Under the pieces are notes generated by a model. It was not told where the DNA came from and did no database searches. It saw nothing but the letters and a program-made list of their open reading frames with translations. The position numbers and the translations under genes are program-made. From Bacteroidales bacterium (GTDB taxonomy: Bacteria > Bacteroidota > Bacteroidia > Bacteroidales > UBA7960): DNA of 42,252 nucleotides. This document shows positions 1 through 7,087 of this stretch, in pieces; position 1 is the first letter of the stretch; the number at the start of each line of letters is the position of its first letter. The stretch lies in assembly GCA_007129355.1 (NCBI GenBank), contig SKVR01000061.1:1-42252 (forward strand), in the 5' to 3' direction.

Positions 1-15
1 AAACAGATTATTAAA

Positions 16-90
16 ATGATACAGTTGGCTTTCTTTTTTGGATATTATTTTTTTTATTTCTACCCGCTGGGGAAGAGACCGAAACTATAG
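16..90 (+). CDS. Phe/Tyr-rich leader peptide of the aromatic operon
   Basis: A 24-codon open frame starts at ATG 16 and stops at TAG 88-90. Residues 6-8 are FFF and residues 10-16 are YYFFYFY, so 10 of 11 residues from 6 to 16 are Phe or Tyr (6 Phe, 4 Tyr). Such a run just before a terminator hairpin and an aromatic biosynthesis operon is the hallmark of an attenuator leader peptide, as in E. coli pheL or trpL. Its translation, not its product, is the likely function: the ribosome stalls on Phe/Tyr codons when charged tRNA is scarce. The C-terminal codons (20-22) contain the antiterminator strand. No homologue search was possible and no obvious ribosome-binding site is seen, but the composition is very unlikely by chance. 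Confidence 0.85.
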   Translation: MIQLAFFFGYYFFYFYPLGKRPKL

Positions 91-130
91 TATCTTTTAA
101 AAAGAAAAGATGTAAAAATAGAAGGTCTCT
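74..130 (+). promoter_or_regulatory. Antiterminator pairing of the Phe/Tyr attenuator
   Basis: AGAGACC at 74-80 is perfectly complementary to GGTCTCT at 124-130, which is also the 5' arm of the terminator. The two pairings exclude each other. Bases 74-80 lie inside the leader reading frame. A ribosome stalled at codons 6-15 leaves them free, while one at the stop codon (88-90) would cover them and let the terminator form. An AT-rich hairpin (92-98 with 105-111) sits in the loop. The function is inferred from this geometry. Confidence 0.75.
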
Positions 131-152
131 GCATGCAGGGGCCTTTTTTTTT
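122..152 (+). terminator. Attenuator terminator of the aromatic operon
   Basis: Bases 122-131 pair with 136-145 (10 bp, including two G-U pairs) around a CATG loop at 132-135. A run of nine T follows at 144-152. It is an intrinsic terminator lying between the leader peptide and the first enzyme gene, so it acts as an attenuator and not as an operon end. Confidence 0.85.
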
Positions 153-182
153 ATGCTTAAATCTTAACACAATTGAACGAAA

Positions 183-1364
183 ATGCAAAATCCAGCTCAT
201 AATACAGATTCACCTATAAAAGAATACTTCTTTGTTGGAGCGCAGCGGCAAAAGGATGAACTCATCCGTCAGGGCCGGCGCATAGCCGACCTTTCTATCG
301 GAAATCCCGATATGCCACCCCCTCCCGAAGTGCTTGATGTTTTAAAACATTCTTTATCGCAATCCGCAAATCATGGATACCAGTCCAATGCCGGCAGTAT
401 TGTATTAAGAAATGCTATTGCATCCTGGTACAACCGGTTTTTTGAAGCGGAAGTGAATCCGGATGGAGAAATTGTTCCATTGCAAGGCTCAAGGCAGGGC
501 ATTTTACAGTTGTCGCAGGCTTTGCTGAAACCCGATGATAAGGTGCTTGTGCCCGATCCGGGTTATCCTTCTTACTCATTTGCTGCAAGGATGATTGGGG
601 CCACACCGGTGCCTTACAGTCTGAATGCGAAAAACGACTTTATTCCTGAATTGGAAGTATTACAGAATTCAAATCTTTCAAAAGTAAAGATCATGTGGGT
701 TAATTACCCCCACATGCCCACAGGTGCAAAGGCTTTGAATGACACCTTCGAGCAGTTGGTGTCGTTTGCCAGCAGCAACAATATCATCATTGTAAATGAC
801 AATGCATATGCATTTGTTCGTAACAATTCCCCCGAAAGTATTTTGTCGGTGGCAGGTGCAAAGGATGTGGCGCTTGAACTGAACTCACTGAGTAAGAATT
901 ATAACATGGCCGGCTGGCGTCTGGGTTTCCTGGCGGGCAGTGCTGCTGTGATTTCCCATTTATCGCAATTGAAGTCGCATCTCGATTCAGGTATCGCCCT
1001 GCCATTGCAACATGCTGCTGCCGCTGCACTTGATCTGGGCTACAAGTGGTTTGCTCCGTTGAATAATGCTTACAACGCAAGGGCGAAATCTGCTCAAAGG
1101 CTGGCACATGCCATGGGTTGCTTGTCTGCCGGTGGAGACGCAGGAATGTTCCTTTGGGTAAAAATGCCTGATATGGGCATGACTTCCTCTGAGTTTGCAC
1201 ATTTGCTTCTTCACGAAGCAGGTGTATTGTTGGCTCCGGGTTCTCTTTTCGGCAGTAATGGTGAAGGACATCTGCGTATTTCACTTTGTGCCCCCGAAGA
1301 GCAATTCGACATCGCCTTAGATAATATCAGAAAATCATCAGTTTTTAACCATAAATACAACTAA
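183..1364 (+). CDS. Class I/II PLP aminotransferase (aromatic pathway)
   Basis: This 393-residue fold-type I aminotransferase is related to aspartate/aromatic and LL-diaminopimelate aminotransferases. The PLP lysine is K238 in SLSKNYNMAGWR, and D206 in VNDNAY is the likely partner of the pyridine nitrogen. The usual NPTG motif reads HMPTG, with Met178 in place of Asn; this may be a trait of the family in this phylum. It is the first enzyme gene after the attenuator, one base before tyrA, so it probably carries out the last transamination to Phe and Tyr or of prephenate. The exact amino donor and substrate cannot be read from sequence. The start ATG at 183 follows the terminator by about 30 bases with no clear Shine-Dalgarno. 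Confidence 0.88.
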   Translation: MQNPAHNTDSPIKEYFFVGAQRQKDELIRQGRRIADLSIGNPDMPPPPEVLDVLKHSLSQSANHGYQSNAGSIVLRNAIASWYNRFFEAEVNPDGEIVPLQGSRQGILQLSQALLKPDDKVLVPDPGYPSYSFAARMIGATPVPYSLNAKNDFIPELEVLQNSNLSKVKIMWVNYPHMPTGAKALNDTFEQLVSFASSNNIIIVNDNAYAFVRNNSPESILSVAGAKDVALELNSLSKNYNMAGWRLGFLAGSAAVISHLSQLKSHLDSGIALPLQHAAAAALDLGYKWFAPLNNAYNARAKSAQRLAHAMGCLSAGGDAGMFLWVKMPDMGMTSSEFAHLLLHEAGVLLAPGSLFGSNGEGHLRISLCAPEEQFDIALDNIRKSSVFNHKYN

Positions 1365-1365
1365 A

Positions 1366-2265
1366 ATGCACGTAACTATTATAGGAACCGGATTGATGGG
1401 CTGTTCGCTTGGCCTTGCCCTGAAAAAATCAGGACATTATATCACGGGGGTTGACCAAAACGAGACCCATTTGCAGGAAGCCCTGAAACGGGGTGCACTG
1501 GATAAAACGGGAAGGCTGGAAGATGCCATCCGTGAAGCGGATCTGGTAGCGCTTTGTATCCCCGTAAACGCCATAATTTCTGTTTTACCAAAAGTACTTG
1601 ATAACGTACCCCTTCACGCTGCAGTTATGGATATGGGAAGCACCAAGCTCGACATCTGTAATCTGGCCGACAAACATCCGCGCAGAGAGAGTTTTGTAGC
1701 GGTTCATCCTATGGCCGGCGTGGAGCATTCGGGGCCTATGGCCGCACATATTGACATGTTTTTGCATGCACGTGTACTGATATGCAACCCGCAGAATTCT
1801 TCTTCCGATGCACTGAATAAGGTGCTGGGCATACTTCAGGAAATGAAAATGAAAGCTATTTTCATGGATGCACATGACCACGACCGCCAACTGGCGCTGG
1901 TTTCGCATCTTCCGCAATTTATGGCCTATGCATTGTCTTCCATGGAAGAGCTTGACCGGGATACCCATAGAAACTGGACAGAATTGGGTGGGGGCGGACT
2001 ACAGTCATCCATCCGCCTGGGCAAAAGTGATGCAAATATGTGGATGCCCGTTTTTCATCAGAACAAAGAAAATCTCCTGCAATTCCTTAATAGCTATATG
2101 CATCAATTGCTGGAAATGAAAAGAATGATTGAAAATAATCAAGATGATGATCTTAATAAACTCATTAAAAAAGCCAATGCCAACTATGAAAAACTCAATT
2201 ATCGTAATAACAAACCCCGTCCAATGGTTCCAAACCAGGGCGCCCCAAAAGTATTTTACTCATAA
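1366..2265 (+). CDS. tyrA: Prephenate dehydrogenase
   Basis: This 299-residue protein converts prephenate to 4-hydroxyphenylpyruvate with NAD(P). A Rossmann GTGLMG (residues 7-12) opens the dinucleotide fold. HPMAG at 114-118 and the conserved DHDRQLALVSHLPQF segment (171-185) are typical of TyrA, with H181 in the substrate region. No chorismate mutase or ACT domain is fused to it: the mutase is carried by the next gene, and the lack of an ACT domain suggests that Tyr control is exerted elsewhere, plausibly by the upstream attenuator. The ATG lies one base after the aminotransferase stop, which implies translational coupling. The last 30 or so residues are polar, Asn/Lys-rich and probably disordered. 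Confidence 0.93.
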   Translation: MHVTIIGTGLMGCSLGLALKKSGHYITGVDQNETHLQEALKRGALDKTGRLEDAIREADLVALCIPVNAIISVLPKVLDNVPLHAAVMDMGSTKLDICNLADKHPRRESFVAVHPMAGVEHSGPMAAHIDMFLHARVLICNPQNSSSDALNKVLGILQEMKMKAIFMDAHDHDRQLALVSHLPQFMAYALSSMEELDRDTHRNWTELGGGGLQSSIRLGKSDANMWMPVFHQNKENLLQFLNSYMHQLLEMKRMIENNQDDDLNKLIKKANANYEKLNYRNNKPRPMVPNQGAPKVFYS

Positions 2266-2283
2266 ATCACTAAACAATAATCA

Positions 2284-2330
2284 CTTAACCTTAATCTCAA
2301 CCTTAACCTTAATCTCAACCTTAACCTAAT
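2284..2330 (+). repeat. 18-bp tandem repeat between tyrA and the DAHP synthase gene
   Basis: The unit CTTAACCTTAATCTCAAC occurs at 2284-2301 and 2302-2319, and a third partial copy (CTTAACCTAAT) runs into the ATG at 2331. The array fills most of the 65-bp spacer. Its function is unknown; it may simply be slippage-prone spacer DNA. Confidence 0.8.
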
Positions 2331-3461
2331 ATGAAAATCTCCGAAACTCAAATCCGAAAATCTTCTGCCGGAGTAAACGGCACCCAAAATCCCATCATAA
2401 TTGCCGGCCCGTGCAGTGCCGAAACTCCTGAACAATTAATGGAAACTGCACAAAGCCTTGCCCGTGACAGCCGCGTTGAATATTTCAGGGCAGGCATATG
2501 GAAGCCCCGTACTTCTCCCGATTCCTTCGAAGGAGTTGGAGTTCCCGGACTGGGATGGCTTCAGGATGTTAGAAAAGAAACAGGACTTAAGATAACCACC
2601 GAAGTAGGCTCTGAAAAACATGTGGAAGAAGCCCTGAAAGCCGGTATTGATATGCTGTGGATTGGTGCCCGCACAGTAAGCAACCCATTTATCATACAGG
2701 AAATTGCTGAAGCATTGCGCGGGGTGGATATTCCTGTGCTGGTAAAAAATCCGTTAAGTCCAGATATTGACCTTTGGGAAGGCGCCATAAAACGGCTTGT
2801 GAAGTCGGGTCTTAAGGATGTAGGTGCCATTCACCGTGGTTTCTTCTGGTGGGGAAAATCACATTTGCGTAACCAACCCTTCTGGCACATTCCCATAGAA
2901 CTCAGAGAGCGAATGCCTGGTCTGCGCATCATTTGCGACCCCAGTCATATTGCCGGCAAACGCAGTTTTATCCCTTTGCTGGCTCAACGGGCACTGGAGA
3001 ATGACTTTGCCGGACTAATGGTGGAAGTGCATCCAAGTCCTGATAACGCATGGAGCGATGCTGCACAGCAACTTACACCCGACTCTTTCTGTGATATGCT
3101 TGACGATTTACTGGGAACAGAAAAAGAGAATACATCGCAGGAGCTCCTGGATGAATTGCGTTCGGAAATCGATGTGATGGATGAAATGCTTTTGTGGGCG
3201 TTGGCAGCGCGCATGGAATTGTCGTCCAAAATTGCAAAGGTTAAAAGAGAAAAGCAAATGGAACCTTTGCAGTCGCAAAGATGGGACCAGGTGATGCTAA
3301 GGGTGAAGGACATGGCCATGAAATCGGGCCTGAAACCGCGATTCGTGGAGAAACTTTATACATCCATCCACCAGGAATCATTGAAACTCCAGAAAACTTT
3401 GATAAGCGATGGCAGTAATAATATAAAAAAAGAACATAACTTTGTGGGAGAGAGACAATGA
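2331..3461 (+). CDS. Bifunctional DAHP synthase / chorismate mutase
   Basis: A 376-residue fusion joins the entry step of the shikimate pathway with the chorismate-to-prephenate branch step. Residues 1-260 are a type I-beta DAHP synthase: metal-ligand Cys in GPCSAE (C28), GIWKPRTSP (55-63), VKNPLSPD, DPSHIAG with H206, and the EVHPSPDNA metal region (232-240). Residues 270-360 are an AroQ-type all-helical chorismate mutase: LRSEIDVMDEMLLWALAARM with R277 and R294, then a KVKREK segment. Fusions of this order are known in Bacteroidota, where the mutase part is also linked to feedback by prephenate. The start is ATG 2331 directly after the repeat array. Gene names vary (aroF, aroG, pheB), so none is given. 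Confidence 0.93.
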   Translation: MKISETQIRKSSAGVNGTQNPIIIAGPCSAETPEQLMETAQSLARDSRVEYFRAGIWKPRTSPDSFEGVGVPGLGWLQDVRKETGLKITTEVGSEKHVEEALKAGIDMLWIGARTVSNPFIIQEIAEALRGVDIPVLVKNPLSPDIDLWEGAIKRLVKSGLKDVGAIHRGFFWWGKSHLRNQPFWHIPIELRERMPGLRIICDPSHIAGKRSFIPLLAQRALENDFAGLMVEVHPSPDNAWSDAAQQLTPDSFCDMLDDLLGTEKENTSQELLDELRSEIDVMDEMLLWALAARMELSSKIAKVKREKQMEPLQSQRWDQVMLRVKDMAMKSGLKPRFVEKLYTSIHQESLKLQKTLISDGSNNIKKEHNFVGERQ

Positions 3462-3468
3462 AGTTTGC

Positions 3469-4494
3469 ATGGATAATATAACGATTCAGGGTAAAAGCGG
3501 AATTTCCCGGATTATGGTAGGAGAATCCCTGCCTGCTCTTTCACGCCATATTCCGGCAACAGGTGTTTTTATCATTACAGATAAAAATGTTGCCGCACAC
3601 TACCATTCAGAATTTCCTGATTTTCCTGTTTATGTTGCTGAGCCCGGAGAAGAATCCAAGGATTTTGCTGTGATGACAAAGATATGGCACTGGCTTTTGG
3701 ACCAGGGTGCCGACCGCAGCAGTTTTATTGTAGGCATCGGTGGGGGAGTGGTTTGCGACCTTGCCGGTTTCGTTGCTTCTACATTTATGCGTGGCATTCC
3801 CTTTGGTTTTGTGGCAACTTCCCTGCTTGCACAGGTCGATGCCAGTGTGGGCGGAAAGAATGGGGTAAACCTGGGCGGCTATAAAAACATCATTGGAACA
3901 TTTACTCAGCCCGAATTTGTCATTTGTGACACATCCATGCTCAAAACGTTGCCCGATGGTGAGTTTCGGAACGGAATGGCAGAAGTAATCAAACATGCAC
4001 TTATCAGGGATGCAGATAAGTTTGATTTTCTGAAAAATCACCGCAATGAAATACTAAACCGTGAGCGTGAAGCCATAAATCATATTGTAAACCGATCCGT
4101 CAATATCAAAGCAGGCATAGTGCAAGCCGATGAACTGGAAAGGGGCGAACGCCGTTTACTCAATTTTGGTCACACCTGGGGCCACGCAGTGGAAAAAGAA
4201 AATAAAATTCCACATGGTCAGGCAGTCAGCATTGGAATGGCCTTTGCCGCAAGCTTGTCAGTGCACCTGGGAAATCTGAAAGAAACAGAACTCAATGACA
4301 TCCATTTGCTTCTTCAGGAATATAAGCTTCCGCTGAATATGGAACTGGACAAAAACCGCGTTTTTGATACCCTGCTGAGAGACAAGAAAAAGGAAAAGGA
4401 CAAGATGAATTTTGTATTGCTTAAAACCATCGGAAAGGCTTTTGTGAAAGAGATGGATACAGATGTAATTAAAGAATTTGCTTTAACCTTCTGA
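3469..4494 (+). CDS. aroB: 3-dehydroquinate synthase
   Basis: This 341-residue NAD- and metal-dependent enzyme converts DAHP to 3-dehydroquinate. GIGGGVVCDLAGF (89-101) is the NAD-binding glycine loop, and QVDASVGGKNGVN (122-134) is the family signature. Likely metal ligands are E172 in AEVIKH, H235 in NFGHTWGH and H249 in IPHGQAV. I chose ATG 3469, seven bases after the DAHP synthase stop; a TTG at 3442 would add nine unlikely residues and overlap the previous gene. It lies mid-operon between the DAHP synthase fusion and aroA. Confidence 0.95.
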   Translation: MDNITIQGKSGISRIMVGESLPALSRHIPATGVFIITDKNVAAHYHSEFPDFPVYVAEPGEESKDFAVMTKIWHWLLDQGADRSSFIVGIGGGVVCDLAGFVASTFMRGIPFGFVATSLLAQVDASVGGKNGVNLGGYKNIIGTFTQPEFVICDTSMLKTLPDGEFRNGMAEVIKHALIRDADKFDFLKNHRNEILNREREAINHIVNRSVNIKAGIVQADELERGERRLLNFGHTWGHAVEKENKIPHGQAVSIGMAFAASLSVHLGNLKETELNDIHLLLQEYKLPLNMELDKNRVFDTLLRDKKKEKDKMNFVLLKTIGKAFVKEMDTDVIKEFALTF

Positions 4495-4551
4495 TTTAAA
4501 AAGTAAACGGAATTTATTCATTCAATGCAATAATCATTTAAAATCATAATC

Positions 4552-4569
4552 ATCCGCGTCATCCGCGTT
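4552..4569 (+). repeat. Two 9-bp GC-rich repeats upstream of aroA
   Basis: ATCCGCGTC at 4552-4560 is followed directly by ATCCGCGTT at 4561-4569, in an otherwise AT-rich 91-bp spacer ending 16 bases before the aroA ATG. A similar pair (AATCTGCGC/AATCAGCGC) lies at 18578-18595, which suggests a dispersed repeat family. Confidence 0.65.
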
Positions 4570-4585
4570 CCAATCAAAAAAAGAT

Positions 4586-5833
4586 ATGACAGTAGAAATT
4601 ACCCCATCAGCAGTTCATGGACAGGTTCAGGCACCGGCTTCCAAAAGTGTTGCACAAAGGGCTATTGCCATTGCTTCAATTGCCAGCGGCACATCTGAGA
4701 TTTTTCATGTGGGAAAATCTGATGATGTGCAATCAGCCATAAAGGTTTGCAGGGCATTGGGTGCAGAAGTTGAAGAAAAGGGAGAAAAACTTATCATAAA
4801 AGGGGGTATTCAAACTCCTTCTCTGCCATTAAATTGCGGCGAATCGGGTTTGGGTATTCGCATGTTTTCTGCCATTGCAGCCATCCTGAATGAACCGGTT
4901 ACCCTTACGGGAGAAGGTTCGTTGACAGAACGTCCCATGAAAATGATAGAAGAGTCGCTGCAGGCTGCAGGTGTGCAATGCGAAACGCAAAACGGACTTG
5001 TTCCTGTGGTTGTCAAAGGCCCGTTAAAAGGCGGCAATGTAGAGATTGACGGTTCTGTAAGTTCACAGGTGCTGACGGGTTTACTCATAGCTGCTCCGTA
5101 TGCTCTTTCTCCGGTGACTTTCCGCGTAAGCGAACTGAAAAGCCGGCCCTATGTGGATATAACTACCCGCATGATGCAGGATTTCGGGGTGGTGGCAGAA
5201 AACAAAGATTATGAAGAATTTGTTGTTCCTGCGCCGCAGAAATATATATCAAAGTCTTACAATGTTGAAGGAGACTGGAGTGGTGCTGCATTTTTACTGG
5301 TGGCGGGAGCTATAGCAGGTGAAGTTACGGTTACAAACCTTGATTTTCAATCTGCACAGGCCGATAAAGAAATCCTTACAGCTTTGAAAAACTCCGGTGC
5401 AGAGTTGCTGGTTGAACAGGACCGTGTAAGCGTAAAAAAAGCTCAATTGAAAGCTTTTCGTTTTGATGCTACCCACTGTCCGGATTTGTTTCCGCCCCTG
5501 GTAGTATTGGCAGCAGCGTGTGATGGAATTAGCCAGATTCGGGGCATTTCGCGACTGCGGGTTAAGGAAAGCGACCGCGCCACGGCATTGCAGCAGGAGT
5601 TTGGAAAGCTGGGTCTCTACGTTAGTCTTGAAGGTGACAATATGCTCATCAAAGGCAATTCGCTTAACGGTGGTAAGGTATTTTCGCATAACGACCACCG
5701 CATTGCCATGGCCTGTGCAATAGCCGGACTTACCGCCAGCGAACCCGTTATTATCGAAAAAGCTGAGGCTGTTAATAAATCTTACCCGGGTTTTTTTGAA
5801 GATTTAAGGAGTATAACTGTAAGAAGTTATTAA
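4586..5833 (+). CDS. aroA: 3-phosphoshikimate 1-carboxyvinyltransferase (EPSP synthase)
   Basis: This 415-residue enzyme joins shikimate-3-phosphate and PEP to give EPSP. The N-terminal APASKSVAQRA holds the substrate Lys20-Ser21 and Arg25. The usual NAGTAMR segment is replaced by CGESGLGIRM (84-93), a variant that also occurs in other bacterial lineages. SRPYVDIT, LRVKESDRA and DHRIAMA near the C-terminus are the remaining active-site signatures. The length is typical (about 410-450). It sits between aroB and aroC. The altered PEP/glyphosate loop would be of interest for inhibitor sensitivity, but class assignment needs an alignment. Confidence 0.95.
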   Translation: MTVEITPSAVHGQVQAPASKSVAQRAIAIASIASGTSEIFHVGKSDDVQSAIKVCRALGAEVEEKGEKLIIKGGIQTPSLPLNCGESGLGIRMFSAIAAILNEPVTLTGEGSLTERPMKMIEESLQAAGVQCETQNGLVPVVVKGPLKGGNVEIDGSVSSQVLTGLLIAAPYALSPVTFRVSELKSRPYVDITTRMMQDFGVVAENKDYEEFVVPAPQKYISKSYNVEGDWSGAAFLLVAGAIAGEVTVTNLDFQSAQADKEILTALKNSGAELLVEQDRVSVKKAQLKAFRFDATHCPDLFPPLVVLAAACDGISQIRGISRLRVKESDRATALQQEFGKLGLYVSLEGDNMLIKGNSLNGGKVFSHNDHRIAMACAIAGLTASEPVIIEKAEAVNKSYPGFFEDLRSITVRSY

Positions 5834-5875
5834 TGAGAAAATAAGGAATTAAGAAAGTAAGTAAAACTAATTCGA

Positions 5876-5887
5876 CCCCGGCCGGGG
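5876..5887 (+). repeat. 12-bp perfect palindrome between aroA and aroC
   Basis: CCCCGGCCGGGG is a perfect GC-only palindrome in an AT-rich spacer. It lacks the following T-run that would make it a terminator. It could be an mRNA-stabilising hairpin or a remnant of a palindromic repeat element. Confidence 0.6.
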
Positions 5888-5948
5888 GCAAACCCGTTTC
5901 ACTTAACTAAACTCTGCGTCCACAGTGTCTCTATGTCTTAGCAGTAAA

Positions 5949-5974
5949 GAATCAAAAATCAAAAATCAAAAATC
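5949..5974 (+). repeat. AATCAAA short tandem repeat before aroC
   Basis: The unit AATCAAA/AAAATC is repeated about three and a half times and ends shortly before the ATG at 5982. It follows a CTCTGCGTCC stretch at 5911-5920. This is simple-sequence spacer with no recognised role. Confidence 0.6.
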
Positions 5975-5981
5975 TCTATCC

Positions 5982-6977
5982 ATGAATTCATTTGGAACCC
6001 TTTTTCGCATCAGTATATTCGGAGAATCACACGGAGCAGCCATCGGAATAACCATCGACGGTTGTCCACCGGGCCTTCCCCTATCAGAAGAAGATTTTAC
6101 CCATGACCTTGAGCGTCGCAAGCCGGGCGCAAAGGGCACCACTCCCCGCAAGGAAGATGACAGCCCGGAAATCGTTTCAGGATTATTTCGCGGACATACC
6201 ACCGGCGCTCCCATGACCATTCTCTTCCGGAATAAAAATGTACGTTCTGCAGATTACGACAACCTGGTGAAAACTCCCCGTCCCGGGCATTCGGATTTTG
6301 TAGCATGGAAACGTTTCGGTGGCTTCAATGACCACCGCGGTGGCGGGCATTTCTCCGGTAGGCTCACCTTGGCTCTTGTGGCAGCAGGCGTTGTAGCAAA
6401 AAAACTTATTGAGCCTGTGGAAATCAATGCCAGACTTATTGCCGCCGGGGGCAATCCGGATATAGAAAAAGCAGTGGAAGAAGCCTTGGCAGTAGGTGAT
6501 TCGGTGGGTGGACTGGTAGAGTGCAAGTCGCAAAATATTCCCCTGGGCTGGGGCGAACCATTTTTTAATTCAGTTGAATCGGTTATCAGCCATCTGGCGT
6601 TTGCTGTGCCTGCCATCAAAGGAATAGAGTTTGGTTCCGGATTTACAGCTGCTACTATGAAAGGAAGCGAGCATAACGACCCCATTCTGGACGAAACCGG
6701 CAAAACTGCCACCAACAATGCCGGTGGAATTACCGGCGGACTTACCAATGGAAACGAGTTAATTTTCCGTGTGGCTGTAAAACCCACATCCAGTATCGGC
6801 ATACAGCAAAAAACCTGGAGTATTGAAACTCAAAAAGTGGAAAACCTGGAAGTAAAAGGCCGCCACGATGCCTGTATCGCTCTTCGTGTACCTGTTGTTA
6901 TTGAAGCTATTACCTCCATTGCCCTCGCCGATATGAAGCTTAATTTTAAAAAGTCCGACCCCATTAATAAAGCTTAA
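5982..6977 (+). CDS. aroC: Chorismate synthase
   Basis: This 331-residue FMN-dependent enzyme converts EPSP to chorismate. FGESHGAAIG (13-22) is signature 1, TPRPGHSDF and GRHDACIALRVPVVIEA (293-309) are further conserved blocks, and the GG(I)TGG loop lies near residue 250. It is slightly shorter than the usual 350-360, mainly at the C-terminus. ATG 5982 gives the canonical MNSFGTLFRISIFGESHG start; the in-frame ATG at 5925 would add 19 residues encoded by the repeat-rich spacer and is unlikely. It is the last gene of the aromatic operon. Shikimate kinase, aroD/aroQ, aroE and prephenate dehydratase are not in this window. Confidence 0.94.
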   Translation: MNSFGTLFRISIFGESHGAAIGITIDGCPPGLPLSEEDFTHDLERRKPGAKGTTPRKEDDSPEIVSGLFRGHTTGAPMTILFRNKNVRSADYDNLVKTPRPGHSDFVAWKRFGGFNDHRGGGHFSGRLTLALVAAGVVAKKLIEPVEINARLIAAGGNPDIEKAVEEALAVGDSVGGLVECKSQNIPLGWGEPFFNSVESVISHLAFAVPAIKGIEFGSGFTAATMKGSEHNDPILDETGKTATNNAGGITGGLTNGNELIFRVAVKPTSSIGIQQKTWSIETQKVENLEVKGRHDACIALRVPVVIEAITSIALADMKLNFKKSDPINKA

Positions 6978-6994
6978 AATTATATATCTGCATA

Positions 6995-7021
6995 ACAAAA
7001 TATGTTTTGTAATTTTCTTTT
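6995..7021 (+). terminator. Possible weak terminator after aroC
   Basis: ACAAAA (6995-7000) pairs with TTTTGT (7005-7010) around TATG and is followed by a T-rich stretch. The stem is AT-rich and only 6 bp, so termination would be weak. Confidence 0.25.
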
Positions 7022-7048
7022 GAACTTAAAACAAAAGCAGTAATTTTG
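7019..7048 (+). promoter_or_regulatory. Bacteroidota-type promoter of trxB
   Basis: TTTG at 7019-7022 and TAATTTTG at 7041-7048, separated by 18 bases, match the Bacteroidota -33/-7 pattern (TTTG, then TAnnTTTG). Transcription would start near 7054, leaving a leader of about 33 bases before trxB. Confidence 0.65.
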
Positions 7049-7087
7049 CACAAAATTTATAAGAAAAACACATTTTATTAAACAGTT

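Noticed and set aside
787..1284. Long open frames on the - strand within the aminotransferase gene
   Set aside because: They lie antisense to a gene with clear motifs, have no recognisable domain and show unlikely composition.
3442..3468. TTG start for aroB
   Set aside because: It overlaps the previous gene, and ATG 3469 gives the family's normal N-terminus.
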